Below, piece by piece: positions 1-13,030 of a stretch of 64,000 nt of DNA. The translations under genes and the position numbers were made by a program. The notes below the pieces were generated by a model. The model saw only the letters and a list, made by a program, of their open reading frames with translations. It was not told the DNA's origin and searched no databases. Each line of letters starts with the position of its first letter. Within the stretch, counting starts at the first letter, position 1. The DNA comes from Chlorokybus atmophyticus (Eukaryota > Streptophyta > Chlorokybophyceae > Chlorokybales > Chlorokybaceae), in the NCBI GenBank assembly GCA_009103225.1, contig RHPI01003587.1:185682-249681 (forward strand). Reading direction: 5' to 3'.

Positions 1-66
1 CAGTGTCGCACATGTTGGAGTAGGTCAAGCGCACAACATGCAACCCCAGCCCTTGCATGCATGCAG

Positions 67-1264
67 GCCGGTGCCGCCTTGTCTGAGGAGCACGTGGCGC
101 TGATCAAGCGGATCATTGCGACGGCGCGCGAGACTACGCGATACCACGTGTCCAAGTTCAGCGATGCTGAGTACGCTGTGCTGGACAGGATGTTGCTGAG
201 CTGGCCGCACGCACAGCTGTTTCCAGGTGAGACCTTATGATTGTTGACTTGTGTGCAGCTGCTGCCATCCTCCTACAGTTCTGAGTGACTATGCACGTAT
301 GTTGTTGCAGTGTTGGACACGCTGCGCATGTTGCTGATGCACCCTGAAGCTGCCGCGCGCTACAGCAGAGGTAGCGGACATTGCATTATGTCATAGTCGT
401 GTCTGCGACGGCATATCGGTCTTTGCCACCAATGCCAGCAATTTTGTGTCAGCAGGGCCAGTGTTGTTGCAAGCGTTGTTGCGGGCGAGCGGGCCACCCG
501 TTATGGCTGCGGCACAGCTGACGGCGTTGCGCGCGCTCGCCAACGCATATAGGCACCGCGCGCTGCGGGACTGGCTGCGGCACAGCAGTGGGCAGGTGAG
601 GGGCAAAGCGGGTCACAGGTCGCAGCCAGCGGAGCATGCCCGGTGCATGGCAGTAACACACGCCTTGTTGGCCAGGTCATTGACGCATATGCGGAGTGTT
701 GCCGGTCGGACAACAAGAATATCCGTTTGGCGCTGGCCACTGTGCTGCTCAAGTAAGTTCAAACGCGAGCCATGCCTGCAGTTGTCGCATAGTAGCCACT
801 ACAGTGTTGACCCATACTGTTTGTCTGGTTGGGCAGTTACGCGGTGCTGGCGAGTGAGGGCATGGATGCAGGCCCAAAGATGCATTGCCTCTCTGCACTC
901 ATGCAGGTAAGCCGCTGCTCTTCATGTAGTTGCCTGCCTGGCGGAACATGCAATCATGGAGACACCGTTGTCCTTGTTGCCAGTTGTGCGCGGATGAAGA
1001 TCCCCAAGTGCTCTTCCGTGCGCTGGCTGGCGCCGGTACACTGGTGAGGAAATGCTATGTATTTGGGCAGTCATTCGATTTCAGCTCTACCATTGTGTTG
1101 CTAGGGGTTGACCCAATTTTGACCAGGTGTGTCTCGATCCGAGTTTACGGGACCAAGCCCAGAGCCTCGGGTTGCAAGCAGCGGTGGACAGTGCCAAGAC
1201 TTCAGCCACGTCCACGGTGGTGGAGTGCGCAAAGGACGTGTCAAGAGCATTGCAACAGACATGA
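67..1264 (+). CDS. PLAA: PLAA/Doa1/Ufd3 C-terminal PUL domain (5' partial)
   Basis: Seven exons (67-226, 311-370, 453-595, 676-752, 837-906, 984-1043, 1127-1264) join in phase across GT-AG introns and give the last 235 residues, ending in TGA. The product matches the PUL domain of PLAA (Doa1/Ufd3), an armadillo-like domain that binds the C-terminus of Cdc48/p97 and acts in ubiquitin-dependent extraction, endosomal sorting and ribophagy. Visible signatures are LLSWP before the first junction, VLDTLRMLLMHP, QLTALRALANAY and NKNIRLALATVLLNYAV, the last very close to the animal and yeast family pattern. The WD40 and PFU regions would lie upstream of the window. Position 67 follows an acceptor (TGCATGCAG), so it is an exon edge and not a start codon. 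No stop or frameshift is seen, so it is probably a functional host gene. It converges with the thioredoxin gene. Confidence 0.93.
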
Positions 1265-1989
1265 CAGGCTGTGGGCTTCTCTTCGAACGCTCATTGATAA
1301 GCCCACTTCCATTGTTTGTTTGTTATGTTGTCGCCTTGCGCAATCTTGTGCCATAGAGTGCATCAAAATCATGCACCCAAGCTGGCTGCAACATTTGGCC
1401 AGGCATGCAAGTACCAGATGTCGTTGCAGACAAAGAATTGAGTTGCAGCATGTGCACACAGTCAACAGCAGACAATCAATAGTCACTGATTATCGAGCAC
1501 AGCAATGCTGAGGCAAGTCACACAGCAAAGCTTGTCGCTCGCAAATGTGGCCCCAATCCGCCCAATTCGAATTCGAACAATTGCATACCAACACATTGGC
1601 CAGAATCCTCAAACGCCCGCACTCTCCTTGGGCCACGAGAGCCAGGGCATAAGTTTCACCTCGCTATGCTTGCGTAGAGGCTTGCAATGACCAAATCTCA
1701 GTCACTTACAAACTCCAGATGCATCACTGCACTCGAGCAGCCATGCTCTTGAAAGTCCCAACATCCCTGCAGTAAACGCTTGCATCCGGCGAACACGCTG
1801 TCCCCCGTTACAAGATTCCGCAACACCTTATCTTACAGGAAACCACGGCCACTACCAGCATTCTCGATCTCTCTCCTACATACCTTATTTGAACTCTTCT
1901 ACAACTTTCCAACAGCAGCAGACAATGCAAGCCATGGCATTGCTTTTATGCACACAAGAGCAAACCACACCCAACCCGTTAAGACAGTA
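1265..1989. other. Intergenic stretch between convergent genes
   Basis: No coding signal is recognised. It holds the 3' flanks of the PLAA gene (+) and the thioredoxin gene (-). No clear terminator or repeat is visible. Confidence 0.6.
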
Positions 1990-3075
1990 TTACCCCTTTC
2001 TTGCAAGCTCCTGGACGCCACCCTGGAGGTTTTGCGGGTCGGCACCCTGCAGCTGCGCAACCTCCTTGCCCGCCTTGTGAAACTTGAATGTGGGCACTGC
2101 CGCGATGTCCAACCTCATCACCGTGTTCTTCAGCGGCTCCTGCGCGTGTCATTTACTCAGATTATGGGTGTTTGCTGTGCAGGGAGTAGGCCTGGCTGAA
2201 GTCACTGTCAGTTTCTCATACCGCGTCGATGTCTACTTTGAAGAAGGACACGTCCGGAAAGTCTTCACTCAGCTTGTTATATAGTGGCGCGATCTTTTGG
2301 CCTGTGCAGGGGAGGTACCGCTGATACGTGCGTGGTGTGCAAAGCACAGATCACATGCATACATCAGAGGTATGCACTCGGTGGCACTTACATGGTCCGC
2401 ACCACTTGGCCGTGAAGTCCACGACCGCAGGCTTGCCTTCATCTGCAACTCAAACACAACATCACGCACGTGCTTAGTCACAATACCAACACGCGCAAAT
2501 GCAATCTCAACCAAGTGCATGCTGCTAGGTGAGGTTTACCGTGAATGGACTTGATGGCCTTGTCGTACTCCTCGTCGGACTTGAGCTCGACGACCCGGCT
2601 GCTGCCTGAAGCTGGAGCGCCTGTGCAACTCAAAAAAAACACTAACCTACCTCACTACAATCACAACCAGTGATAGCATCAGCATGTGGATTGTGATTGG
2701 TTTTCGCTCTTTTTGACAAGAGCCTCGCAACATATAAGCACGACAATTTGGCTCATGTGGCGAAGTGGGCTGGGCTACGACGCTTGCACAACACGCAGGG
2801 AGTTTGTTACTACCTATTGAGAGTTGCGTGTGTAGAGGAACCTTGAAGGATGGCTACATTGCTTGGTGAATGTTGTCGTGATTGATGCATGCAGGAGTGC
2901 CATGTGTGCATACATACCGACTCAAACGAACAACCAACCACCCCACTTACTCACCCTCCGCTAGTCGTCGCACGAGCAGCGGTGTGGCCTGCGGCGGACG
3001 CACATTATTCCTCGCTGCCGGCAGCTGCTTCGCCAGCGACGTCAGCAACATTCCGCCGCCACGACGCCAAGCCAT
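1990..3075 (-). CDS. Thioredoxin, probably mitochondrial
   Basis: Five minus-strand exons (2955-3075, 2540-2620, 2392-2442, 2222-2301, 1990-2139) join in phase to encode 160 residues ending in TAA. The redox site is WCGPC (in AKWCGPCQKIAP), followed by the FFKVDID strand and the cis-proline loop AVPTF, all diagnostic of a thioredoxin disulfide reductase. The last exon ends where thioredoxins normally end. The first ~45 residues, starting MAWRRGGG, are rich in Arg, Leu and Ala with almost no acidic residues, which fits a mitochondrial presequence (o-type thioredoxin); a plastid transit peptide is less likely but possible. The start at 3075 was chosen because the upstream in-frame ATG options leave the frame or lack the presequence character. 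All splice sites are GT-AG. It appears intact. Confidence 0.93.
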
Positions 3076-3188
3076 CCCTGCGCCACCCCGCGCTCAACCA
3101 AAACACAACCATGATTTAAACAACGCACGCACAACAACAACAGCTTGGACACGTTGGGTACAGGGCTGAGGGGGTTTCAAACATCTCG

Positions 3189-3228
3189 ACACACGCACGC
3201 ACACACACACATACACACGCACACACAC
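3189..3228. repeat. (CA)n-like microsatellite
   Basis: Interrupted CA dinucleotide run with occasional CG and TA units, just upstream of the thioredoxin gene. Confidence 0.85.
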
Positions 3229-3646
3229 CTCGCTTGCCCCGCCTGTGTGCACAAGTATGTGGTAGTGAGGAGTAGCCAAGAAGCACTTGTGTGCGGCATG
3301 GTAGGGTTAAGAGCTGGGTGGGATCAGGTACGTTACAGGGCATATGCATCATGCTCGTGTTTGTGTGAATGTGTGTGCTTGGTAGGCAATGGGTGCCGTT
3401 GCTTGGTTGGCACATGTGGCACTCGCTCATGTGTGCAATGTTGATTGCTTATGGTGTGACACACATGCGAATAATTGCACACATGGGCACAACCGGTTGC
3501 AAATGTGTGTCTTGTCTTGTCTTTTGCGTACACACTCTTCAGCGGGTCGAAGTGATAGGAAATGGGTGCTGTTGTGCACGCGCATGAGAGTGCAACCTCG
3601 ACAAGCAAGGCTGCGTTGACACAACTACCGTAGAGACATGTACACT

Positions 3647-3863
3647 ACAACCTAAGTATAATTATCACATGCCTTAGGTTGTAATTTTCATAAGGTACTA
3701 TAAGCCTTGTTGACTGTAATATCAGTGTATTAATATTTATGGTCATCATAACGAAAGGTTGAAATTAAAAACAACTTAAAAGTGAGTGCGGGTTGTAATG
3801 TACGTGTCCATTAGATATACAGCCAGCGTCGTAATTTCAACCTTGGTCTAGCCAAGGTTGAAA
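3647..3863. repeat. Hairpin-rich, MITE-like segment
   Basis: Three nested or adjacent inverted repeats: ACAACCTAAG (3647-3656) with CTTAGGTTGT (3673-3682); AAGGTTGAAATT (3755-3766) with its complement at 3833-3844; and a perfect 12-nt-arm hairpin TTTCAACCTTGG / CCAAGGTTGAAA (3835-3863, 5-nt loop). No coding capacity. The shared TTGAAA core suggests a small foldback element. Confidence 0.5.
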
Positions 3864-4678
3864 CCACCAGATTAACACCGTGCGACCGTGTAACATTGCT
3901 CATTGGTTATCTACTTACTTCGGTACCACGCTACAGCTAGTGGCTACTGGGCCCCATTAAACATGCATGCATGTGCATTAATAGTGAGTATTTGCTCAAC
4001 GTGCGCACACGCGCAAGCAGCAGTAATTCGCATGCACAATTTGTATATTGCCATATGTAGCATTCCCGCGATATGTGCGCGCACGTCTGCATGCGTGCCT
4101 ACGAGTGTGCGTGCGAAAAATAAAAAGGATTGGTGGCACTGGCATTGAGAATGCATATGCGAGCACACGTGTCACCCGTGCCACTCGCATGCAATGTTAG
4201 CGCCGAGTGCATAGCCAACTCACGCATACATCTGCCCGATCAAACCAATCAACCGGCTAACGAACCCATTTAGGCAACAAATATTATCATCGTGCACAAT
4301 AGCAAATGCATGAACTTCAGTGAATGACCCACAGCTATTAATCAAATGTAGGCAAGACTCTTGCGGTGCTGCCATCATTGGTAGTAAGCACACTGCACTC
4401 TACACTTGTACACATACATGTTCCCATGTGGCCCGACTCTTGCATACCATGTCCACAACATGACGTCTTGACCACTATGTAGCAAAAGTAGCTATCATAG
4501 GTCGGAGCACATGCCACACCAACTTGAAGCCGTACATATGATATTTGCTCCATAACCATATGTGACCATGCCACACGTGTTGTAGGTAATGATAGTATTG
4601 CTTGCATACGTGTATATATGGTAGGGGTGTGTTGATGCTTTTCAATCTGAGGGGATTCATTCTGTAAACGCTTTTCCT

Positions 4679-4712
4679 CGCTCGGGTAGAACATGAAGGC
4701 TCTACCCGAGCG
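4679..4712. repeat. Perfect 12-nt hairpin
   Basis: CGCTCGGGTAGA (4679-4690) and its reverse complement (4701-4712) flank a 10-nt loop. A second inverted repeat, TCATGACC / GGTCATGA, follows at about 4717-4740. No tract of T follows that would suggest a terminator. Confidence 0.6.
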
Positions 4713-6114
4713 TTACTCATGACCGCAAGTATGGTCATGATTAGTGACCCCATTATACGTGGTGTTTGCGTGAGCAACAATAATCGAATTTACAGCCCGC
4801 CTGTTGACATGGTCTTATGGCACGAGCAGAGGAAATTATCTCGGGGGCAAGTGGCTTTCACCATAAGCACTGATGTTGCTCCCACAACTGCATGAACATG
4901 ACTACTCAAGGCTCGACTGTAGTGGCCGGGCGTGACGTCATACATGACATAACGTCATGTCTGTGCGGCCTGCTCAAATGAAAAACAATCAACAGCATCT
5001 CAAGCGTTGCTGATTAATCTACAGCTCATAGCGCTAGCATGCACATAAGAGTCATAACATCCATGACATGAATACAACCATGTAATGGGTGTCATGTGCA
5101 GCACAAGTTACTCGTGCTTATGATAGGGTTATGATAGGCACAATGTGTAGTGTCGTCAATTTGCAATAGCGTCACGCTGTTGAGGCTCATTGTGCTTGCG
5201 CAGTTTGCCGGCAATGATTCTGCGGTGTGCACCGTGCACAACGGAGACTGCTGTTGAGAATAGCATATGAATATGCACATGCTACTTTGCTCTTGTATCT
5301 TGTTATTCTTCTAGCTACAACATGCCAACGATGCGGCTTATGTGTAACTCGAAACTGTACAATTGTACGGTTTACATATACTTCATCATGAAGTATATGC
5401 CATCAAAAATCAATGATTGATTCTTGAAGCCTAGCTAAGCTCCGATTGGAAGCATAGTTAAAACGTTTTTAAATATCTTTGGCCAAAAGTTTGAGCAAAC
5501 GAAGTGGTAGGCACGAGCTGCACGCCGGCCTTGCGCTCGCCTTCAAGTTGACGCAACCACTGGCAACGCGGTACTCACCATGGTCACGGACTCACAAGAG
5601 ATGTCGGATACATAGGTCAATTCTGTCATGCCACCTGACAGTTTCCATTAGCTTGGTAGTGTTGGCCCATGGATTGAAGCTAAGGCAACTGCATGATGGT
5701 CACAATCGTGCTGCTAGATAATCTATGTGCGCGATGCTTATTCTTGCGCAGGGCTTTGATGACATGCGTGTCAATTAAATGCCTTACTAAGTTGTCACAA
5801 CGGTGAAAGTGATATCTGTTACAGCCGCTGGCGGTGGTGACAGTGACATGTATCACGGCAACTTGTGGTGCATGTATGTAGAGCGAGTGAACTTCAATCG
5901 TAAAAGTTCTTGCCGAGCATGCATTTGCTCGTGTGCGTGCTCGTGCATTGCAAATGGTCATAACATCGATGCCCTTAAAAAGCTGCCAATGTGAGCATAA
6001 GACGTTGTCGCATGTTGCGTCGCACAATGAATCTATCATGATTATTTGTGAGAAATAGCTTGCGCCGCAATTGCTAGGAGTTAACGCCTGGGTACATACA
6101 TGTACGGCGTGTAT

Positions 6115-6420
6115 GTAGCCTACCGTAGGCTACACATGCAACATTGTGATCACATGGGGCTAGCGCCCTGTTAATACTGGCACAAGTAGTTTGTGCCAGT
6201 ACTGACATATTGCAAACGAATTAAGCCAGTACTGGCACAGACTGCCATTGGTTATTTATAACTTTTATAACACCTGTAATGGCACAAGTGATGTGCCAAC
6301 AATGGCATGAGCAGCAGCCCATGCCAATGCTGGCACAAACCTGGACCATGAATGGTTTAAGCAAAATCATATTAGCAGTATCACATGATGTGCCAATAAT
6401 AACAATCAAACAATACCTTT
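6115..6420. repeat. Palindrome cluster (TGCCAGTACTGGCA type)
   Basis: GTAGCC / GGCTAC arms at 6115-6133, TACTGGCACAA / TTGTGCCAGTA at 6175-6201, then repeated CAGTACTGGCACA and TGCCAATAATGGCA-like units to about 6420. It resembles the subterminal palindromes of the CACTA-like elements in layout but not in sequence, so it may be the remains of another family. Confidence 0.45.
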
Positions 6421-6978
6421 AATGGCCATTAACTTGAAAGGTATTAATTGCTAAACTTGCATATTAACGAAATTGTCCGTATGGTTACCACAGCTGTGCC
6501 TAACCGCCGTGTGCGTAGCCGCCGTGATGGCTGTTGATCGTATAATCATGAAGTCTCATGCCTCACAACACATGCATGTGCGCTGAAGATGTGATGCTGA
6601 GTCTTGCTCACGACTTTGAGACTCTCTTCATTACCACTGTTTTTAAAAATCAATTTGATTTAAGGTAGTAATGAATGGCGTCGAGCATGTTGCGGTTATT
6701 ATTAATCAATTACGAATCTCTTCTCATTAATGTTAACGTTACACATCAAGTCTCGGGATGTCTGCATGTACTTGTTTGAAAGAGACAACACGCGTGAGCT
6801 AAGCCTGTTGCTGCAATCATTGCTCTTGCACCCCAGACTTAGTCAATGCCTGACTTACTTAAAAAGCAAAGACTTGCACCCGCAAGCAATCAAAAAGTGT
6901 TTACTTAAGCTTTTTACATATATACTTGCACACGCGTATGTACATGTATAATTGCAACACGCCCCCCCCCCCCCCCCC

Positions 6979-7078
6979 NNNNNNNNNNNNNNNNNNNNNN
7001 NNNNNNNNNNNNNNNNNNNNNNNNNNNNNNNNNNNNNNNNNNNNNNNNNNNNNNNNNNNNNNNNNNNNNNNNNNNNNN
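6979..7078. other. Assembly gap (100 N) inside a C homopolymer
   Basis: Exactly 100 Ns lie between a 17-base C run (6962-6978) and an 8-base C run (7079-7086). The size is a conventional placeholder, so the true length is unknown. Confidence 0.98.
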
Positions 7079-9450
7079 CCCCCCCCTCTTGCGCACCCAC
7101 TTACACGTAAACGCACATCATATGGCACATGCACGCTTACACGCTTGCGCACGTGTGCACACACAGTGACTCACAAAACCCAAAGACATTTACATGCCGC
7201 TCTTTTGCTTAGGCTTCCTCGTATGCGTGCACGCACGCACGGACGCGGATGTTAGAATCGAATACCGCTACCGCAACAACAACCTCTGCTTGCGTTTCAC
7301 GTTAAGTTCGCTGCTTGCTCAAACCTCTGGACTGACTTTGCCACGCTTCTTAATACGTATGTCATTCACGTAACTCAGCAAACGCTATAGGCTGGTGCAA
7401 CGATAGCGTTGGTTGGGGTGCCTGTTGCGTTGCATGCTTTTTTGTGGAAACATCGATTGCCATGTTACATTGCTATACCCAACACAGTTAAGGCCCGTCC
7501 TGTCAACAAGGACAGCAACATCAATGTGAGGCATATTGCTCATTGCTAAATTATACTTTGGCCATGTTATATGACCCTTAACTAGCGAGAAAGCCTCCGA
7601 ACACGTTTATACAAGCGACCTGTCATGCGGATTTGCGGACAGCCCCGGCTAGCCGACAAGCCACTGTATAGTGCTTACACCAGGCATGCAGAACAAAGTG
7701 TCATAACAATGGCAATTGTTGCATGGAGAGCCTCCCGCGCAGCCCTCCTCTTCAATGACATACCAGTGAATGAACGAACAATACCAGTAGTCCACGCTCA
7801 CGTAGTTCTGCTGCTGGTGTGACGGGCGAAGGCGGCGGCAGCGGCGGCGAGCTGGTTGCTGGCTGGGTGCGAGAGTTGAGTTTCATGCGTTGGGCGCAGC
7901 AGCGACGTTATCGCTTCCAGCGCGGGCGCCAGCAACTTTGTTCTTGCGGTGGGGAAGAGACAGCTGGCTGGCCCTCAACCTTGCAGTGACGCAGTGCATG
8001 CCCAGCCTGGCCCAATTCAAGCCATGCCAGGCTACGCCAGCCGCTCCAAGCAAAGTGCTGGCATAAGTTACTTGCCAAGTCTGCAGTGCTTGGCCGCAAG
8101 ATTTGACTGCGAGCTACGTCTGTGAGTAACCTCACGCTGTGGCACGTATTGACGTAGCCATTGTGGTGTTTTCAGTGTTGTTTGATAAGCAGCCAGCCTT
8201 GCAAGCAAAGTTGCATTGGAGGAGCCGGCTGAAGTGTCCGCAGGCTAAACGGGAGGGTGGGGGAGGGAGCTGTAGGTGTATAAGGGCAAGAGGCGCCCCC
8301 TCCGCCTGAGGGCGAGGAGGGCGGGGAGGAAGGCGAAGGGACGGGTGAGGCGTGCAAGGTCAGCTCCGGAGGTGAGTTGCTATTGCTGGCATGGCAGAGT
8401 GCTTGCGCAGTGTTGTCATAGGGCAGGCAGGCCGCACAGCGCCTTCACACTTGCCTTCTGCACCCAGCAACAAATTATAACAGCGATCACGTTCCCGAGC
8501 TGTGTGGCAAATTGGACTCTTTCCACTGCCCTTGCACCTCTGTGTCCTCATCCCAAAAAGTTGCAGTGAGTTTAGCAGCCAGAGGTTGTTGCCTCTCGAC
8601 GGAGGGGCATGAAGGCTGTTAGCAGCCACGGAGATTGCGTCTGAGTTGGCATGGCAGCCAGCGTCGCGGGTGTCGTGATGAGCAGCGTTATTGACAACGT
8701 CGTCACAGGTGGGACGCTTTGCATCACCATAAGTACCGCTGGCATTGTGCTTGGGTTTGGCGACCTCGATGTGCGCCTGTACGCAGCGTAGCAATATGCG
8801 CTGATTAACCAAGCGCCGGACGCCATAGACACAAACATTATAACCATGTTTAAGCACGAGGGGGGCAGACAGTTTGACAATAAAACAACAACAAGCTCAG
8901 AAGGACATGAGGAATGACATCAGCCAACAAATTATGCAAGCGATCTATCATCAAACCACTGCACTCATAGAGGTGCGGCAAGCAGTTGAAGGCCAGGAGC
9001 TGTGAAAAAGGTTTCATAATAAGCAAATGCAAGCGAATTGCAATTGCTACCGTGAGTACTTGTATAGCAATATTGTCAGCCAGCGGTCAGCCTGCTATAA
9101 CAAGCTCATCAGAAACCAGCCAAGACGTACGTTGCGGCCAACAAATTTGCAAAAGATCGAGGGTACTCGCAGCGCTTTTCATTCAAGGCTGTTTGCGCCA
9201 TGGTGATGATTGGTGAATCAACAATCATAGCCGCGTTCGACAATCGTGACATTTCAGACGCGGTTCGGGCAGAGGGCCTGGAGGTGTTGTAATACTGCTA
9301 GAAGCGGAGTGTCACGTCCAAAGAACTGACTTATCATAACACATGATGTCACTCTCAGTTCCTTACTTATGTGGTAAGTAGGAAGGACTAAGTGATTCCG
9401 TATAATCATGGTGTGTATAGCACCTGGCATACGTGCTCATGAAGTCAGTT

Positions 9451-9509
9451 CTTGTGTAGCTGCTGGGCCCTTATGCACTTAATGCATAAGGGCCCAGCAG
9501 CTACACAAG
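9451..9509. repeat. Perfect 27-nt inverted repeat
   Basis: Left arm 9451-9477 and right arm 9483-9509 are exact reverse complements with a 5-nt spacer. The core is GCTGGGCCCTTATGCA. The flanks (about 9310-9550) contain further short repeats but no gene. It could be a young foldback element or a structured transcript. Confidence 0.8.
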
Positions 9510-9972
9510 GCACTGTCAACCAGTAAGTACAGGTTTGGTCAGTGTCAATGCATATTGTCGCACAAGCAGCATGTGCTGCCTATGTTTATGTGTCCGAGGG
9601 TGGACAAAGTTAGCCTGTGCTGACAGGTCAGCACATAGGAAGCAAGACCTTGTTGGTCTTGGATTACATGTGTGCCAGGTCGCAGAGCAGCAAGTAGTAT
9701 AAGGGCGTGACTACCACCTTGTGGGGCAATGAAATGCTGGCCTTGCGGAGCTATTTGTGTGTGGAGTGCCTGGCTGAAGCTGTTGAAGGGTGCTCTCCCC
9801 ATCTACTCCTTGTGGGGGTGCTGCTTGCTGCTTGTTGCAAGATTTGCAATAAGTTGAACTGCTTGTGCAGAAGTTTGTGACCCTCACCAGCAGGTAAGTG
9901 AGAGGTCAGCATGACACGGAGGACTTCGTCACATACGTGCGTTATAGCCAAGCCATGGCTTAATCAGCACGC

Positions 9973-10637
9973 GTGGCCACTGCGTGCAACAGCGGCATCC
10001 ACGGCGCTGCCAGGCAATCATTCTTGAACTGGCTGCTGCTCGACGTATGTGCGTTGATGTTTGACACGTGTGCTGTGATGGCAGGCATCAGCAGCAGCAC
10101 ATGTGAAGTTAATCATTTGCAAAGCATGCTTTGTAGCATTGCTTTATCGCCACCGGTAGATGCAAGCACCAATGCGTTTCGCAACTTAGCAGAAGGCATG
10201 GACGTGGTTGCCATAGCCAGCAACATATACAATTGTTCGGCTAGGTAGGACGTATCCAGCAATGGCAAGGTGCTGCGGTTTTCGTGATGCTGCTGCTTCA
10301 AACATTGAAGTCGGGGTTGCCCTCTGCCAAGAGAGTGGCTGCTGCCGCTTTGGAGGGTGAAGCGCAATTTGACGAGGAGCGTCATGCGTTACAACACCCA
10401 AAAGCCATGGTTCTATTGCAAAGGTTTAATGGGGTGCTGCAAGATCAGGGGAGACAATTGATGGACATAGTTGATGTGAAACTAGGGCAAATAAGATTGT
10501 TTTTAAGCCAACTAGTTCATTTGATTTACACAAAACAAGCTTTGCTGATCAATATTCTAACCGCAATAGCTGTTTTTAAATTGATCAGACCCTCTCTCCG
10601 TTGTATTGCGAGTGCGCTAATAACCTCATATTTGTAA
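9973..10637 (+). other. Two open frames of unknown meaning
   Basis: Plus-strand frames 9973-10248 (91 codons) and 10284-10637 (117 codons) lie close together. The second has a basic/amphipathic start (LKSGLPSAKRVAAAALEGEA) and a hydrophobic C-terminal stretch (about residues 80-100). I recognise no family and see no clear splice chain joining them. Confidence 0.2.
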
Positions 10638-13030
10638 CGACATGATCGTTCAGTTGGGTACCATTTTCCAACCGGAAACGGTTTTAATTAGTTTATGAGT
10701 GGCTTGTTTTGGCCAATCTACGCATGATGTCACTTAGGCAAGTTCTTTTTAATATCGGCGATTAGCTTTTGACATTTTAAATTGCATTATTAGTCTGAAT
10801 GAGTGATTTAAACATGCGTGCTAAGAACAATCATTCCTAATTATATATGGTGTTTATGTGTTTCATTCGCGACTTTTTTGTTTTTCAATGACACATATAG
10901 GATATAATGGATTGTTGCATATCTCAAACGCATGATGTCTGCTTCTTTCATGCACGAGTTTAACTGATCATTCAACGCAAGACCGAGGTATATCGTAATT
11001 ACTGTAAGCATGACGTGCATCTAATGTTTTTGGTGAAGACCATTATTATACTTACTTGTACTAGTATGTATATGTTTTACTATAGTGTGTATGACAACGG
11101 CATGGTTGTACTACCGCCTTATAATCCTCGCGGTTTTTTGCTAAGCCTACGTGATGGATTTCACTTGGATTGTGTTGGGAAACATTTCCTAACTCGGCGC
11201 GCAATGGGCGCTCCAAACACGGTGCATCATGAGCCAAAACAAGTTCATAACATGCGACTCGCATGATGAGAGACACGGGATTCGAACACACGACCACTTG
11301 GACAAAAGACAGCTCATTGAGAGCTATACTGATGTGATGACTACGACCACACACCGATGGCATAGTGTGTTGAGAGCTATACGTAGTTAGCCGTCTCCAA
11401 GGGGTAGGCAGGCTATTTGGTCGCGCATTGCTGGGCTACTTCAAATAGCGTAGTAAATAGCCCGCCATCGACACCGTGCACAAGACCGCAGCGCGCGACC
11501 CGGGAATCCGGAGGCAAGACGTGGCCACAAGAAAAGCTTGATAGGGTAATTGTTTCTAATATCGTGCAAACAAGACGCCATCGACGATAACTTGTTGATT
11601 CATTGGTTTTTTGGCGGTCATGTATACGACAATATTGTTGTACCGGATGTAGCTACACGCCCGTCATTTTTCAACATCTTTCTAACACCTATAGCATCAG
11701 ATATGACGCTGCAAAGTATACCTACGTAGGGTGTGTGTGAGGGGTTGGCAAAAATGGCTTGTTCCCTAATTTTGGCCGAGTGCCAACCACTGGTGCCAAC
11801 CACGAACTTCTGCATAAGTCTATTACTGTGCGTGAAAGTTTGATTGATTGAAGTTGTATCTACTCATACATAACCCGTTGCAAAAGACCGCATGACAAAC
11901 AAGTAAGTAAGTAGAAACTTATATCCAACAGGGCTATAGAAGATGTTTTTCCCAAATATGGCGCTTTCAGAGAGCCATTAGAAATTATGTAGGCAGCGCA
12001 TTACTGCGCCAAAACGCGCAGTTTAAAGTTCAACGCGTCCGTCTAAGCGCGCTCTACAAGCTGACAACTTCCTGGCGCCATCCACACTCTCTCTCTCTCG
12101 GATGACGGAGATATCAACGAAAAACCAACTGTGGCCGAAATAAGGGTACACGCCAAAAATAGGAACATTTACCCTATACACAAAACCGCAGCCTCGCTGC
12201 ATGCGCTTGCAACGTACCGTAGTAATCATTGCACGGTTTGCGACGGTGGACGTCGTGGGTTCGAGTCTCTTAAACCACTCATATAAACGACGCAATACGC
12301 GCCTCCGTGTTGCAGCCTTACAGCGCGCCGAGCTTATTTGAAAAATGTTTCCAACTGTACAAACGTCGACCGACTTAAGCCCGGTTCCCATTGGTGTTAG
12401 CGTGCAGTTTGCTGACCCGCGGCTCGCTTAACACCAATCGCGCCGCTAACACCGAAACCCATTAGTGGTGTTAGGTACGGCGCTCCAAAACCTCGTACTG
12501 CACCGCTTACACTTCTCAATGGTAGTGTTAGGGTAAGTGTGGGTTATCCGGGACAGTTTCAACGGACAAGGACAGTGCTAGGTGTGTGATTGATGTTATG
12601 GGTTGATTTTTTGTACATGCCTAATTGGGCGATTGGGCTATCTAATGGCGTTTCAAACTCCGTTTTTGGTGTAGTGCATTGTCAGCACTGACGGGTCAAA
12701 GACCCGTGTGTACAGGAAGTCAAAGACACAGACGGTAGAAATCGGCTTTTTGCAACCCCGGACAGCCTGTTTTGGCTGTGTGTTGGTAAGGCCTGTGAGG
12801 TTGATGGCGGCGGGGGTGGCGGGAAAGTGGGTCGCGGGGTAAGGTTGTTGTTGTGGGCAAGGCAAGGCGGGCGTGGTGCAAGTGTGCATGGGTAGGAGTG
12901 GTGTAGGCATGCATGCATGCATGCAAGTTGTGCGTTTCAGCTTGCTTGCATGTAAAGCTTGCATTGCACTTTATGTACAAGGGTGGTGTTAGCTAGAACG
13001 GCTAGGTGTTGAAGGTGTGTGCATTATGTG
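10638..13030. other. AT-rich non-coding stretch with tRNA-like fragments
   Basis: No g​ene is recognised. A minus-strand segment near 11255-11345 contains a B-box-like GTGTTCGAATCCC, and a plus-strand segment near 12180-12290 contains GGGTTCGAGTCTC. Neither folds into a full tRNA by eye, so they are most simply remains of tRNA-derived SINEs. A (TGCA)n run occurs at 12907-12926. Confidence 0.4.

Larger units (their letters stand above)
3076..9972. other. Long stretch with no recognisable gene
   Basis: Apart from hairpins, short tandem repeats and the assembly gap listed separately, I recognise no gene. Short open frames occur (for example minus strand 8172-8357 and 8572-8880, plus strand 7625-7822), but none has family motifs or a convincing exon chain. 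A G-rich patch at 8245-8345 gives Gly/Ser/Pro-rich translations on either strand that look compositional. Confidence 0.5.

Noticed and set aside
446-910. 154-codon plus-strand open frame
   Set aside because: It reads through three introns of the PLAA gene; only the exon parts match the PUL domain.
11255-11345. tRNA gene
   Set aside because: A B-box-like GTTCGAATCCC is present, but the acceptor and anticodon stems do not pair by eye; more likely a SINE remnant.
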